A stretch of 63,384 nucleotides of DNA, from assembly GCA_025996865.1 (NCBI GenBank), contig BNTV01000014.1, positions 1-63,384 on the forward strand. The letters run 5' to 3'. The stretch is from Bacteroidia bacterium (GTDB taxonomy: Bacteria; Bacteroidota; Bacteroidia; Bacteroidales; Azobacteroidaceae). Made by a program: the position numbers and the translations under genes. Positions 1 to 7,258 of the stretch are shown piece by piece; the first letter of the stretch is position 1, and every line of letters starts with the position of its first letter. The notes below the pieces were generated by a model. That model was not told the origin of the DNA. It saw nothing but the letters and a program-made list of their open reading frames with translations, and did no database searches.

Positions 1-252
1 TTTTTCTAACTTTTATCTTTTAGTCCTTATCTTTCAGTTCTTTTAATTGACGGTTCTCTTTTTTACCCAAATTTCTTTGGCTTGTACTACGTAATTTCAT
101 GGAAATCTTTCAAAGATCGTGCGCTTTACCCTTAAAATTTTTGGAAAGCGGATACAAAGGTAACCTAAAAAACAATACGAGCCAAATTTTTCAGGCTTAT
201 TTTTCAAAATAATTTGTAATTATTTTTAGGTGAATTTGTAATTGTCTATTGT
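1..252. other. Intergenic stretch at window edge
   Basis: AT-rich sequence downstream of the permease gene. The only open frame is a 26-codon minus-strand one (about 20-100) ending in a lysine/glutamate-rich tail; it has no recognisable promoter or homology and may be the remnant of a larger gene. I see no RNA gene or clear terminator here. Confidence 0.4.
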
Positions 253-1266
253 TTACCCGTTTGTCAAAAATTCATAGTTGAAAATTTTTACAAGGAGAAG
301 AAAACCGGATATTACTAAAGGTCCAAAAATAATTCCCCAGAATCCGAAAAGATTCACTCCTGCGATAACGCCGAAAAGCGCAGTTAGTGGGTGTACATTT
401 GCGTATTTATTTAAAAAGAACATTCTAAATACATTGTCAATGCTGGCTACAACGCACGCTCCCCACAGAATTAAAACGATTCCCTGCCAGATATGATTTC
501 CTATTAACAGATTGGCAGACAATGGTATCCAAATAGCGGCGGTTCCTACAATGGGAACTAAACCGAGGAAACCGGTCAATAGTCCCCAGATAATCGGGTC
601 GCCGGCGCCGGTAAACCAATAGGCTAATGCGGCTACGGAACTTTGTCCGAGCATAATCATTGGAACACCAATGGCATTGCTAATCACCATATTATTTGTT
701 TCTTTTTTCAAGAGATTGATACTGTCTTTTGAAATGGGAAGAAAGTTTTCGATTTCTTTTTCAAAAGGGACACTGTCTTTCAACATAAAGACAAGGACAA
801 AAATCATCATGACAACATTGGCAACTACATTTCCGGTTGCGGAAAGTAAAACCGGTAAAAAACTTCCGATTCGTTTGATTCCTTTTACGATTATTTCTTC
901 CGAAAAAATATTATAGCCCCACCTTTCATTTATTTCATTGTGAAGGAGTTGTAGATTATTCATTATTATTTCCGGATTAAAATCCTTTAATTTGAGGTAA
1001 ACGGCGCCGGTTATTATGCCCCCGACAACAAAAATAATCAAGAAAGAGGATACCATGAGTACGGTTACTGCCCAAATATTTTTCCAACCTTTGGCTATCA
1101 GTGTTTTATAGGGTTTGCGTAAAATCATATATAATGTGAACGCTCCTAACAGGGAACTCAAAAAATATTTGAGTTCGTACACGATCAAGCAGAATAACAA
1201 AACAAGCAGGATAATGAATCCAATTTCTTTTATTCGTTCATTAAATGATTTTCCTGTGTATGCCAT
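253..1266 (-). CDS. AI-2E family transporter (PerM/UPF0118 type permease)
   Basis: A 337-residue inner-membrane protein. Hydrophobic blocks at about residues 14-50, 62-90, 135-160, 200-275 and 290-330 give the roughly eight-helix layout of the AI-2E exporter/PerM family. The loop with GLVPIVGTAAIWIPLS near residues 235-250 and the C-terminal FGFWGIIFGPLVISG are typical family signatures. Members were named for autoinducer-2 export, but others act as Na+/H+ antiporters or have no known substrate, so the substrate is open. The gene lies 10 bases downstream of galE on the same strand and is probably co-transcribed with it. Length is normal for the family. The family call is strong; the function is not. 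Confidence 0.9.
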   Translation of the reverse strand: MAYTGKSFNERIKEIGFIILLVLLFCLIVYELKYFLSSLLGAFTLYMILRKPYKTLIAKGWKNIWAVTVLMVSSFLIIFVVGGIITGAVYLKLKDFNPEIIMNNLQLLHNEINERWGYNIFSEEIIVKGIKRIGSFLPVLLSATGNVVANVVMMIFVLVFMLKDSVPFEKEIENFLPISKDSINLLKKETNNMVISNAIGVPMIMLGQSSVAALAYWFTGAGDPIIWGLLTGFLGLVPIVGTAAIWIPLSANLLIGNHIWQGIVLILWGACVVASIDNVFRMFFLNKYANVHPLTALFGVIAGVNLFGFWGIIFGPLVISGFLLLVKIFNYEFLTNG

Positions 1267-1276
1267 GATTTTAGGG

Positions 1277-2305
1277 CTATAATGTTGTCATTTTTTCCTG
1301 CCATTTCCAAGCTGAACGTAAGGTATCTTCGATAGATTCAACCGCTTTCCACCCTAGCACTTCGTTGGCATAGCAGGGGTCAGCCCAAATTTGTTCGATA
1401 TCTCCTTCGCGACGGCCGACGATTTTATGTGGAACTTTTACACCGGTAGCTTTTTCAAAAGCATGGATTAATTCCAGAACCGACAAGCCCTTTCCTGTGC
1501 CGAGATTGAAATATTCCAAAGAAACTCCGGAACGATTTTCTAACATCCGGTTGATAGCAGTCACATGAGCTTTCGCCAAATCAACCACATTGATATAATC
1601 GCGAATGCATGAACCGTCGGGCGTGTTGTAATCGTCGCCGAAAACCGATAATTCTTTACGGATTTTGGCAGCAGCCTGAGTCAAGAATGGAACTAAATTT
1701 TGGGGGATTCCATTGGGTAATTCTCCGATTTCGGCAGTCGGATGCGCTCCTATCGGATTGAAATATCTCAGTATTATACTTTTATAAGGCGCTCCGGAAT
1801 GAATAGCATCGCGAATAATTTCTTCATTGATTTGTTTCGTGTTGCCATACGGAGACGTGGCCGGTTGAATCGGCGCTTGTTCGCTGACCGGCAGATATTC
1901 AGGCTCAGGTTGGCCATAAACCGTACAAGATGAGGAAAATACAAGGCCTTCTACACCATTTTGCGGCATAAGTTCAAGCAGGGTAAGTAATGAGTCGATA
2001 TTATTTCGGTAATACATTAAAGGTTTTTCAACCGATTCTCCAACGGCTTTACTTGCAGCGAAATGGATAATTCCTTTTATTCCGGGATAGGCCGCAAACA
2101 CTTTTTTCATTGCAGCAACATCTGCACAGTCTGCTTCTTCAAAAGCCGGACGGATGCCTGTTATTTTTTCAATCCTATCAATAACACCGGAATTGGAATT
2201 TGACAAATTATCAACGATAACGACCTCATATCCGGCATTTTGAAGTTCGACGGTCGTATGAGAACCAATGTAACCGGTTCCTCCGGTAACTAAAATCCTT
2301 TTCAT
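1277..2305 (-). CDS. galE: UDP-glucose 4-epimerase
   Basis: Extended short-chain dehydrogenase (342 residues) that interconverts UDP-galactose and UDP-glucose using bound NAD. The dinucleotide-binding GGTGYIGSH sits at residues 8-16, a serine-rich SSSCTVYG stretch at 124-131, and the catalytic tyrosine/lysine pair is Y153 and K157 (SPYGNTK). It is full length, with the usual C-terminal REGD segment near residue 299. Galactokinase is encoded 29 kb away, so the Leloir genes are not clustered; this copy sits next to a permease and ruvC. It supplies UDP-sugars for galactose use and surface polysaccharide. UDP-glucuronate or UDP-GlcNAc epimerases share the fold, but the overall sequence fits GalE best. 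Confidence 0.95.
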   Translation of the reverse strand: MKRILVTGGTGYIGSHTTVELQNAGYEVVIVDNLSNSNSGVIDRIEKITGIRPAFEEADCADVAAMKKVFAAYPGIKGIIHFAASKAVGESVEKPLMYYRNNIDSLLTLLELMPQNGVEGLVFSSSCTVYGQPEPEYLPVSEQAPIQPATSPYGNTKQINEEIIRDAIHSGAPYKSIILRYFNPIGAHPTAEIGELPNGIPQNLVPFLTQAAAKIRKELSVFGDDYNTPDGSCIRDYINVVDLAKAHVTAINRMLENRSGVSLEYFNLGTGKGLSVLELIHAFEKATGVKVPHKIVGRREGDIEQIWADPCYANEVLGWKAVESIEDTLRSAWKWQEKMTTL

Positions 2306-2349
2306 TATTTTCTTATTTTTTTATGTTTTCAAGAGCAAAAATAGTCATT

Positions 2350-2907
2350 TTATTTGACTTTTTTCTCATTTCTATTCATATAATCTTTCCAACTGGTATA
2401 GGGTTTTTCCGATTGCGGGCGATTGCTTTGAAAAAAGTGGCAAAGTGCGGCTGCAAGTCCGTCGGTTGCGTCCATTTGGGGAAGCATTTCTTCGCCGGGA
2501 ATTTTTAAATAACGCCGTAATAAATCGGCCACTTGTTCTTTGGAAGCTCTTCCGTTGCCGGTAATCGACATTTTTATTTTCAACGGGGCATATTCAAATA
2601 TAGGAATATCGCGCGATAAAGCCGCTGCCATAGCGACTCCCTGGGCGCGTCCCAATTTAAGCATACTTTGTACGTTTTTTCCGAAAAACGGCGCTTCGAT
2701 GGCTAATTCGTCCGGTAAAAATTCGTCAATCAGACTGATTATCCGCTCAAAAATTCGCCGGAGACGAAGATAGTGATCGTCCGTTTTGTTCAGCAACAAT
2801 ACGCCCATAGCCAACAGTGAGGGTTTATTATCTGTGATTTTCAACAATCCGTAACCCATCACGTTCGTGCCCGGATCAACACCTAATATAATTTTTTCTT
2901 TTATCAT
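2350..2907 (-). CDS. ruvC: Holliday junction resolvase RuvC
   Basis: Endonuclease that cuts Holliday junctions moved by RuvAB. With the start at 2907 ([13 protein letters not shown]) the protein is 185 residues and the four acidic metal-binding residues are visible: D11 in GVDPGTN, E71 in AIEAPFF, and D146/D149 in [11 protein letters not shown] start at 2922 adds only MFFKQ and is less likely because RuvC proteins begin a few residues before the first beta strand. The C-terminus has about 25 extra polar residues after the last helix, which is common in Bacteroidota. Its partner ruvB is encoded 13 kb away at 15.5 kb. Confidence 0.95.
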   Translation of the reverse strand: MIKEKIILGVDPGTNVMGYGLLKITDNKPSLLAMGVLLLNKTDDHYLRLRRIFERIISLIDEFLPDELAIEAPFFGKNVQSMLKLGRAQGVAMAAALSRDIPIFEYAPLKIKMSITGNGRASKEQVADLLRRYLKIPGEEMLPQMDATDGLAAALCHFFQSNRPQSEKPYTSWKDYMNRNEKKVK

Positions 2908-2954
2908 TTGCTTAAAAAACATGCAAAGGTAAGGTTCTTTTTCAAAAAAATCAT

Positions 2955-2962
2955 TATCTTTG
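2955..2962 (+). promoter_or_regulatory. -7 box (TATCTTTG) of the tRNA-Ala gene
   Basis: TATCTTTG matches the Bacteroidota -7 consensus TAnnTTTG and ends 17 bases before the mature tRNA 5' end. The -33 element is weak (a T-rich stretch near 2935-2942). Confidence 0.65.
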
Positions 2963-2979
2963 CGCCGAAATCTTCGAAA

Positions 2980-3053
2980 GGGGCATTAGCTCATCTGGCT
3001 AGAGCGTATGACTGGCAGTCATAAGGTGACGAGTTCGAGTCTCGTATGCTCCA
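2980..3053 (+). tRNA. tRNA-Ala(GGC)
   Basis: A complete cloverleaf of 74 bases. The acceptor stem is GGGGCAT/ATGCTCC and contains the G3-U70 wobble pair that identifies alanine tRNAs. The anticodon arm is TATGA-CTGGCAG-TCATA, giving anticodon GGC. The T arm is CGAG-TTCGAGT-CTCG, and the discriminator is A3053. CCA is not encoded. Its last 16 bases plus two flanking bases are repeated at 3962-3979, marking it as the attachment site of a small integrated element. Confidence 0.95.
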
Positions 3054-3055
3054 CA
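3038..3055 (+). repeat. attL-like repeat (tRNA 3' end)
   Basis: The sequence agtctcgtatgctccaca spans the T-arm and acceptor 3' strand of tRNA-Ala. It is exactly identical to 3962-3979. Confidence 0.8.
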
Positions 3056-3087
3056 AATAATATAAAAATCAATGTTTTATAAACAAA

Positions 3088-3131
3088 GCACCCGAAAACA
3101 AACCCATAAAAAGGTTATTCGGGTGCTTTTT
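3088..3131 (+). terminator. Rho-independent terminator after tRNA-Ala
   Basis: The arms gcacccgaa (3088-3096) and ttcgggtgc (3118-3126) are perfectly complementary and are followed by TTTTTGT. It ends the tRNA transcript 35 bases after the gene. Confidence 0.85.
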
Positions 3132-3260
3132 GTGCCTCACGGCACTATCATTGAATTAAATTAAATTTTCGCACAAAAATACCGTATTAAAATAATACGC
3201 AATCCAACAAACGGTAAAAGTTATTGTTTTGTTTTGAACACTGATTAAAAAAATAATATG

Positions 3261-3268
3261 TATATTTG
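3261..3268 (+). promoter_or_regulatory. -7 box (TATATTTG) of the toxin-antitoxin operon
   Basis: TATATTTG matches TAnnTTTG and lies 27 bases upstream of the ATG at 3296. The nearest TTTG (3233-3236) is 24 bases away, longer than the usual 19-21. The box rules out the longer antitoxin start at 3266, which would lie inside the promoter. Confidence 0.55.
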
Positions 3269-3295
3269 CAGTCTGTAAATAAAATATTTGCATTC

Positions 3296-3508
3296 ATGGA
3301 ACAATTAACAGGAATAGAATACGAAAAAGATGCTACCGGTCGAACAAGGTATGTTCGGGTGGATATTAATAAATATGGTGAAAATGAAGCTTTGCTGGAT
3401 TTCTTGGACGGTATAGAAGCAATAGCGCGGAAAGGAGAACCTACATATCCTTTTTCAGAAGTAATCGCAAGGGAAAATAAACGGCGTGGGTTAAATGCAA
3501 ATGTATAA
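3296..3508 (+). CDS. RelB-like antitoxin of a type II TA pair
   Basis: A 70-residue hydrophilic protein encoded directly before a RelE/ParE-type toxin and overlapping it by 8-14 bases, the standard antitoxin-first arrangement. The start at 3296 (MEQLTGIEYEKD) is chosen because the upstream in-frame ATG falls in the promoter -7 box. The N-terminal half (GRTRYVRVDINKYG) resembles antitoxins that couple with RelE-like toxins, and the C-terminal half is helical and charged (PFSEVIARENKRRG), fitting a toxin-wrapping tail. I cannot see a clear DNA-binding motif. It sits inside the decayed island at tRNA-Ala, where it may act as an addiction module. Confidence 0.75.
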   Translation: MEQLTGIEYEKDATGRTRYVRVDINKYGENEALLDFLDGIEAIARKGEPTYPFSEVIARENKRRGLNANV

Positions 3509-3755
3509 TGTTGTATTTAAAAAATCTGCTGAAAAAGATTTAAGCAAAATAAATGTGGTCTATTATCAATCCGTTGTAGAACATATTGAAGGACTTTCGG
3601 AAAATCCGCGTCCATTTGGTTGTATTAAATTATCGGGGTTTGATAACTTATATCGTATCCGTGTCGGAGTTTACCGGGTTATTTACTCAATCGAAGATGA
3701 TATTTTAATCGTGGAAGTGATTAAAATTGACCACAGAAGCAGCATTTATAAGTAA
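3501..3755 (+). CDS. RelE/ParE family toxin
   Basis: An 84-86 residue basic protein with the small RelE/ParE fold. Family hallmarks are the N-terminal YNVVFKKSAEKDLSKI helix, the central IEGLSENPRPFGCIKL, and the core strands YRIRVGVYRVIYSIEDD followed by IVEVIKIDHRSSIYK. In RelE-like toxins these C-terminal arginine, tyrosine and histidine residues are used to cut mRNA on the ribosome; ParE relatives poison gyrase instead. The conserved histidine-arginine of KIDHR favours the RelE/YoeB/YafQ side but does not prove it. Starts at 3495 and 3501 are both possible. It is translationally coupled to the upstream antitoxin. Confidence 0.85.
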   Translation: MYNVVFKKSAEKDLSKINVVYYQSVVEHIEGLSENPRPFGCIKLSGFDNLYRIRVGVYRVIYSIEDDILIVEVIKIDHRSSIYK

Positions 3756-3760
3756 TAAAA

Positions 3761-3822
3761 CTAAGCAGTAGACTGAGGCTACTGCTTAGATAGATATGCT
3801 CTCTACGAGAGCTATGAGCATA
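3761..3822 (+). terminator. Tandem hairpins after the toxin gene
   Basis: The arms ctaagcagta (3761-3770) and tactgcttag (3780-3789) form a perfect 10-bp stem. A second hairpin with arms tatgctc and gagcata spans 3795-3822. Neither is followed by a strong T-run, so they may stabilise the transcript end rather than act as simple terminators. Confidence 0.5.
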
Positions 3823-3834
3823 GCAATTTAACAC

Positions 3835-3856
3835 AAATTAAGATGCGTTTGCCTTG
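3835..3856. repeat. Solitary IS terminal repeat
   Basis: aaattaagatgcgtttgccttg differs by one base from the right end of the ISAs1-type element at 13569-13590. No transposase sequence lies next to it, so this is a lone end left from a deleted copy. Confidence 0.7.
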
Positions 3857-3876
3857 GTATTAATTGGTTATTTCTA

Positions 3877-3906
3877 TTGTCAATTAAAAAAGTTTATTTA
3901 CCTTTG
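3877..3906 (+). promoter_or_regulatory. Strong promoter, probably a relic integrase promoter
   Basis: TTG (3877-3879), 19 bases, then TACCTTTG (3899-3906) is a near-ideal Bacteroidota promoter. It is followed immediately by integrase-type iterons and then by the exbB gene 110 bases downstream, with no terminator between. Confidence 0.7.
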
Positions 3907-3907
3907 C

Positions 3908-3939
3908 GAGTAAATTGGGAGCAAATTGGGGACAAATGG
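3908..3939 (+). repeat. Three 11-bp iterons
   Basis: gagtaaattgg, gagcaaattgg and ggacaaatgg stand head to tail. Repeats of this kind are commonly seen before tyrosine integrase genes of Bacteroidota elements and may have been integrase or excisionase arm sites. Confidence 0.55.
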
Positions 3940-3961
3940 TTTTATTTTAAAATTTAATGAT

Positions 3962-3979
3962 AGTCTCGTATGCTCCACA
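3962..3979 (+). repeat. attR-like repeat
   Basis: Exact copy of the last 16 bases of tRNA-Ala plus the next two bases, located just upstream of the exbB start. The longest exbB reading frame (ATG at 3957) would be read through this copy, which argues against that start. Confidence 0.8.
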
Positions 3980-4019
3980 TAAAATGTGGAACGACAATCA
4001 AAAAATAGTTAAACTGTTG

Positions 4020-4769
4020 ATGAGGAGCTTAGGAATTATATTAATAACCTGTTTCCTCATTCTTTTTTTTAATGCAAATTTATTCGCCCAAGACAGTATT
4101 CCTGCTGTTTTGGAAAATACGGACGAAATTTTGCAGGAGTCCGGCGGATTGCATCAATTCATTAAAATTCGTTTCATTGAAGGTTCTGCGCTTTTTATGA
4201 GTTCCATTGCGCTGACTATGATTGTCGGACTGGCTTTTTGTCTGGAACGGATTATCTATCTGAATCTGGTTCAAATCAATACGAAAAAATTTCTGTCGGA
4301 AATAGAAACTTTTCTGGAAAAGAAAGACAGGAAAGGCGCTCAAGCGCTCGCACGGGATACGAGGGGGCCTGTTGCATCAATCTGTTACCAGGCGATTTCG
4401 CGGATGGATAAAAATATCGAAGTCATTGATAAATCCATTACTTCTTTCGGCAATGTTCAGGTAGGGCTTTTGGAAAAAAATCTTTCCTGGATTACGCTGT
4501 TTATTACGATTGCGCCGGCGCTCGGATTTTTGGGAACTGTAATCGGTATGATTCAGGCTTTTGATAATATTGAACAATACGGCGATATAAGTCCGAAGAT
4601 TATTGCGGGAGGAATGAAAGTCGCTCTGATTACTACGGTTGCCGGTTTGATTGTGGCGATTATCCTCCAACTTTTTTATAATTACATTCTTAACAAAGTT
4701 GAAGGAATTGTCAATAATATGGAAGATGATTCCATTAAAATATTGGATATGATTATCAAATACAAATGA
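4020..4769 (+). CDS. exbB: MotA/TolQ/ExbB proton channel family protein
   Basis: Cytoplasmic-membrane channel subunit that, with ExbD, uses the proton gradient to energise TonB-like systems. The start at 4020 gives an N-terminal signal-like helix (MRSLGIILITCFLILFF...AQDS), then a helix near residues 40-65, a cytoplasmic domain with charged EKKDRKGAQALARD, and two helices (WITLFITIAPALGFLGTVIGMIQAF and MKVALITTVAGLIVAIILQ) carrying the family's conserved small residues and the inner threonine. Starts at 3957 and 3984 are open, but 3957 runs through the att repeat. It begins a four-gene operon with a small membrane protein and two ExbD genes. The nearest promoter lies inside the decayed island. 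Confidence 0.9.
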   Translation: MRSLGIILITCFLILFFNANLFAQDSIPAVLENTDEILQESGGLHQFIKIRFIEGSALFMSSIALTMIVGLAFCLERIIYLNLVQINTKKFLSEIETFLEKKDRKGAQALARDTRGPVASICYQAISRMDKNIEVIDKSITSFGNVQVGLLEKNLSWITLFITIAPALGFLGTVIGMIQAFDNIEQYGDISPKIIAGGMKVALITTVAGLIVAIILQLFYNYILNKVEGIVNNMEDDSIKILDMIIKYK

Positions 4770-4993
4770 AACCTTCATCCTACAATCGAATATCGACCAT
4801 TGTCCTTGGGGTCTGCATGTTGGTTACAACAGTAATAACAGCCTGGTTTTTTATGGATTACGTAAAGGAAGCCAACGAAGGAGATACCGCAGGAACGTCT
4901 GCACTGATTTATTGGCTTTATATCGTATTGATACTGACATTTGTCGCTCTTTTGGGAGGCGTTTTGTGGAGTTATTTAAAAAACAACAAATAA
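4766..4993 (+). CDS. Small two-helix membrane protein of the exb operon
   Basis: A 75-residue protein with two transmembrane segments (about residues 9-31 and 46-69) joined by an acidic loop (KEANEGDTAG). It overlaps exbB by four bases (ATGA) and lies one base before exbD, so it is surely translated with them. Proteins of this size and place recur between ExbB and ExbD in Bacteroidales, but I know of no assigned function. It may be an accessory subunit of the motor complex; that is inference from context only. Confidence 0.8.
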   Translation: MKPSSYNRISTIVLGVCMLVTTVITAWFFMDYVKEANEGDTAGTSALIYWLYIVLILTFVALLGGVLWSYLKNNK

Positions 4994-4994
4994 A

Positions 4995-5588
4995 ATGTCG
5001 CGTTTCAAACGAAGTATGCCCGCGTTTAATGCAACATCTTCGGCAGATATTGCTTTTATTTTGTTGCTCTTTTTCCTGATTTCCGGCTCGTTAAGTTCTA
5101 AAACAGGAATTTACAGACGATTATTACCGGATACTTCCGAAGCCAAACTGAAAAAGAAAATCGACATAGAAGAACGCAATTTTATTACTTTTTCCATCGA
5201 TGAGAATAATGCGATTTTCATGGAAAATGAGCCGGTCAAGTTATACGAAATCAGGGATATTGCTGAAAAATTCATCGCTAATCCTGAAAATTCGGATTAT
5301 TTGCCGGAAAAAAAGGAGATTGAAATTCCGGAATTGGGACTTGTTTCCGTAACACCTCATGCTGTTATCAATTTTGAAATAAGTCGCAAAGCTTCCTATC
5401 AGACCTATATTTCCGTATTGGGTGAATTAACCGCTGCATACGACGATTTGAGGAATGAGCTGGCTAACAAACGGTTTGATAAATCTTTCGAACGTTTGTC
5501 CGAAGATCAACAAGCGGCAATCAGGGAAGCCTATCCGTTTCGGATTTCGGAAAAAGAATTGTCGGGAAAGGAGGCGCTCAATGAGTAG
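4995..5588 (+). CDS. exbD: Biopolymer transport protein ExbD (first copy)
   Basis: A 197-residue subunit of the ExbBD motor. It has a short cytoplasmic N-terminus (MSRFKRSMPAFNATSSADI), one membrane helix (residues 17-33, AFILLLFFLISGS) preceded by the conserved aspartate D18 that carries protons, and a periplasmic domain. Compared with typical 130-150 residue ExbD proteins it carries an extended C-terminal part (residues 95-190, rich in charged helices), often seen in Bacteroidota. Its end overlaps the second exbD by 8 bases. Confidence 0.9.
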   Translation: MSRFKRSMPAFNATSSADIAFILLLFFLISGSLSSKTGIYRRLLPDTSEAKLKKKIDIEERNFITFSIDENNAIFMENEPVKLYEIRDIAEKFIANPENSDYLPEKKEIEIPELGLVSVTPHAVINFEISRKASYQTYISVLGELTAAYDDLRNELANKRFDKSFERLSEDQQAAIREAYPFRISEKELSGKEALNE

Positions 5589-6033
5589 GTTTCGCGAAAC
5601 ACACCGGGAGGTTCCGTCCTTAAACACAACTTCTTTGCCGGATTTAATTTTTACTTTGCTGCTTTTCTTCATGCTGGTCGTCAACATGCGTTCTGTTCCC
5701 GCGCTTACCCAATTTCAGCTTCCGAATACAAAGGAACTTCAAAAATTGCAAGAAAAATCACTCCTTATATATATAATTGCCGGAAAAACCGGGGATGAAT
5801 CCACCGGGGAACAAGCGCCCATACAACTCAACAATGATTTTACAACTTTGGATGTGATGCCGGAACAATTGAACAGCATTAAAGCTGAAATTGAACCGGA
5901 AGAAAGAAATAAAATCGTTGTCGTTATGAAAATAGATAAAAATACACCGATGGGATTAGTCAATGACATCCGCCAAATACTCCGCGAACAAAACCTGCTG
6001 ACGGTATATTATGCGGCGGAAAAACCCCACTAA
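5581..6033 (+). CDS. exbD: Biopolymer transport protein ExbD (second copy)
   Basis: A 150-residue ExbD-like protein. The start at 5581 (MSRFRETHREVPSLNTTSLPDL) is chosen because it gives the standard ExbD N-terminus; the upstream reading frame is overlap with the first copy. The membrane helix is at about residues 20-40 (LIFTLLLFFMLVVNM) with the conserved aspartate D21 at its start. The C-terminal periplasmic region ends in a typical ExbD core (VVMKIDKNTPMGLVNDIRQILRE). Two unequal ExbD chains may form a heterodimer in the channel, as suggested for TolR/ExbD pairs in this phylum. Confidence 0.9.
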   Translation: MSRFRETHREVPSLNTTSLPDLIFTLLLFFMLVVNMRSVPALTQFQLPNTKELQKLQEKSLLIYIIAGKTGDESTGEQAPIQLNNDFTTLDVMPEQLNSIKAEIEPEERNKIVVVMKIDKNTPMGLVNDIRQILREQNLLTVYYAAEKPH

Positions 6034-6042
6034 CCGGCAATT

Positions 6043-6480
6043 TCAATTAAATGTAACCCAGGCAGATCCGTTATAACCTTCGAATTTGCTACTGCTCGTA
6101 TTGTAACGTATCGAGCCGGTTGCCGGTGCGCTTGGACGTTCGGCATCCGTACCTGCCGGCAATACCACAGCTCCTTTGTTATCCGTTCCTTGAGCAACCA
6201 CAAGGTTAGCCCATTGGGGAGATGCGGGTGTTCCGGTGTTTATCTGCAATACATTCAAATCCATATTATAAACAAGCAGTCCGGTTGCGGGATTGGAGAT
6301 GCCACTGACCTGTGTAGTTGTTAATCGAGGAATTAACAAACCCTTATTCGTACTTTCCAATTCCAACACAGAAGAAGGATTGGCTTTTACAGACATATCG
6401 CCACCGATTTTCACTTGAGCGTTAATCATGTGATTGAAACCGATAAACAATAAGAAGAAAAAGAAAATTATTTTTTTCAT
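6043..6480 (-). CDS. Secreted protein of the tail-fibre-like surface type
   Basis: A 145-residue protein with a cleavable signal peptide (MKKIIFFFFLLFIGFNHMINAQ). The mature part has the pattern SSVLELESTNKGLLIPRLTTTQVSGI...GLLVYNMD...GSIRYNTSSSKFEGYNGSAWVTFN. This is a recurrent module in Bacteroidota cell-surface proteins, resembling phage tail-fibre shaft repeats. Most relatives are much longer, so this is a minimal version holding two such units. It is convergent with exbD and separated from L28 by a 320-bp promoter region. Its role is unknown; an adhesive or structural surface role is only a guess. Confidence 0.7.
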   Translation of the reverse strand: MKKIIFFFFLLFIGFNHMINAQVKIGGDMSVKANPSSVLELESTNKGLLIPRLTTTQVSGISNPATGLLVYNMDLNVLQINTGTPASPQWANLVVAQGTDNKGAVVLPAGTDAERPSAPATGSIRYNTSSSKFEGYNGSAWVTFN

Positions 6481-6683
6481 ATCTCAAATTATTTTTTGTT
6501 AGTTATTTTATTGTTAGTTTATTCCTTAAATTAATCTATAATCCGGTTACAAAGGTACAAAATAATTATATATCAAGATGTAGCTTCGCAAAAAAATAAA
6601 ATTTTCGGTTGCTATGATGTGGATGATGTGGAAATAATGTTGGTAAAATAATCAGATTTTTTCAAATTTCCTGATACTAAAAG

Positions 6684-6714
6684 TTGTACAAAATAAAAAT
6701 TTTATATAACTTTG
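6684..6714 (+). promoter_or_regulatory. Promoter of the L28-L33-bL38 operon
   Basis: TTG (6684-6686), 20 bases, then TAACTTTG (6707-6714), a good Bacteroidota promoter. It leaves a leader of about 80 bases before the rpmB start at 6800, long enough for post-transcriptional control. Confidence 0.7.
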
Positions 6715-6799
6715 CACCCTCTTTATAGGCATACCCATGCGAAAAGTATGCTAAGAGACAATGAATCAGCGAATAAACAAATATAAAGAATATAAAGAA

Positions 6800-7039
6800 A
6801 TGTCGAAGATTTGTCAAATTACCGGAAAAAGAGCAATGGTAGGCAACAATGTTTCTCATTCGAACCTCAAAACGAAAAGAAAATTTGATGTCAACCTGTT
6901 CACTAAAAAATTCTACTGGGTAGAACAAGATTGTTGGGTGGACCTGAATGTTTCAGCGAATGGTTTACGTACCATCAATAAAATCGGACTGGATGCTGCT
7001 ATCAGGGGTGCAGCAGAAAAAGGTTATATAAACTTATAA
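6800..7039 (+). CDS. rpmB: Large-subunit ribosomal protein bL28
   Basis: The 79 residues beginning [20 protein letters not shown] are diagnostic of L28, including the [13 protein letters not shown] segment and the C-terminal GLDAAIRG. The start at 6800 gives the usual length; the in-frame ATG at 6761 would add 13 lysine/tyrosine-rich residues not found in L28. It is the first gene of a three-gene ribosomal operon with L33 and a 50-residue Bacteroidota protein. Confidence 0.95.
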   Translation: MSKICQITGKRAMVGNNVSHSNLKTKRKFDVNLFTKKFYWVEQDCWVDLNVSANGLRTINKIGLDAAIRGAAEKGYINL

Positions 7040-7043
7040 ATTT

Positions 7044-7049
7044 AGGAGG
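7044..7049 (+). promoter_or_regulatory. Shine-Dalgarno AGGAGG of rpmG
   Basis: A perfect AGGAGG nine bases before the ATG at 7059. Strong Shine-Dalgarno sequences are rare in this window, where most genes have none. Confidence 0.6.
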
Positions 7050-7058
7050 AAAACCGAG

Positions 7059-7247
7059 ATGGCAAAAAAAGCAAAAGGAAACAGAATACAGGTAATTCTG
7101 GAATGTACCGAACATAAAGACAGTGGTATGCCGGGAACGTCCCGTTATATTACCACTAAAAACAGAAAAAATACAACGGGTAGATTGGAACTTAAAAAAT
7201 ACAATCCCATCCTGAAAAGAATGACAGTTCATAAAGAAATTAAATAA
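7059..7247 (+). CDS. rpmG: Large-subunit ribosomal protein bL33
   Basis: A 62-residue basic protein with the L33 signature [17 protein letters not shown]...[12 protein letters not shown] and the C-terminal [17 protein letters not shown]. It has a single cysteine, so it is the zinc-free form. It follows rpmB by 19 bases and precedes the bL38-like gene by 11 bases. Confidence 0.95.
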   Translation: MAKKAKGNRIQVILECTEHKDSGMPGTSRYITTKNRKNTTGRLELKKYNPILKRMTVHKEIK

Positions 7248-7258
7248 ACTTTTAAACC

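Larger units (their letters stand above)
3038..3979. mobile_element. Decayed mini integrative element at tRNA-Ala
   Basis: About 0.92 kb lies between two identical 18-bp copies of agtctcgtatgctccaca, one being the 3' end of the tRNA and the other free-standing. The interval carries a terminator, a RelB/RelE-like pair, two hairpins, a solitary end of the ISAs1-type element also found at 12.6-13.6 kb, a strong promoter and three 11-bp iterons of the sort seen in front of Bacteroidota tyrosine integrase genes. No integrase gene remains. I infer that an island integrated here and later shrank, leaving its addiction module behind. Confidence 0.75.

Noticed and set aside
4377..4778. Antisense open frame of 133 codons over exbB
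   Set aside because: It is the reverse strand of a well-supported membrane protein and has a codon pattern without sense; no promoter or homology.
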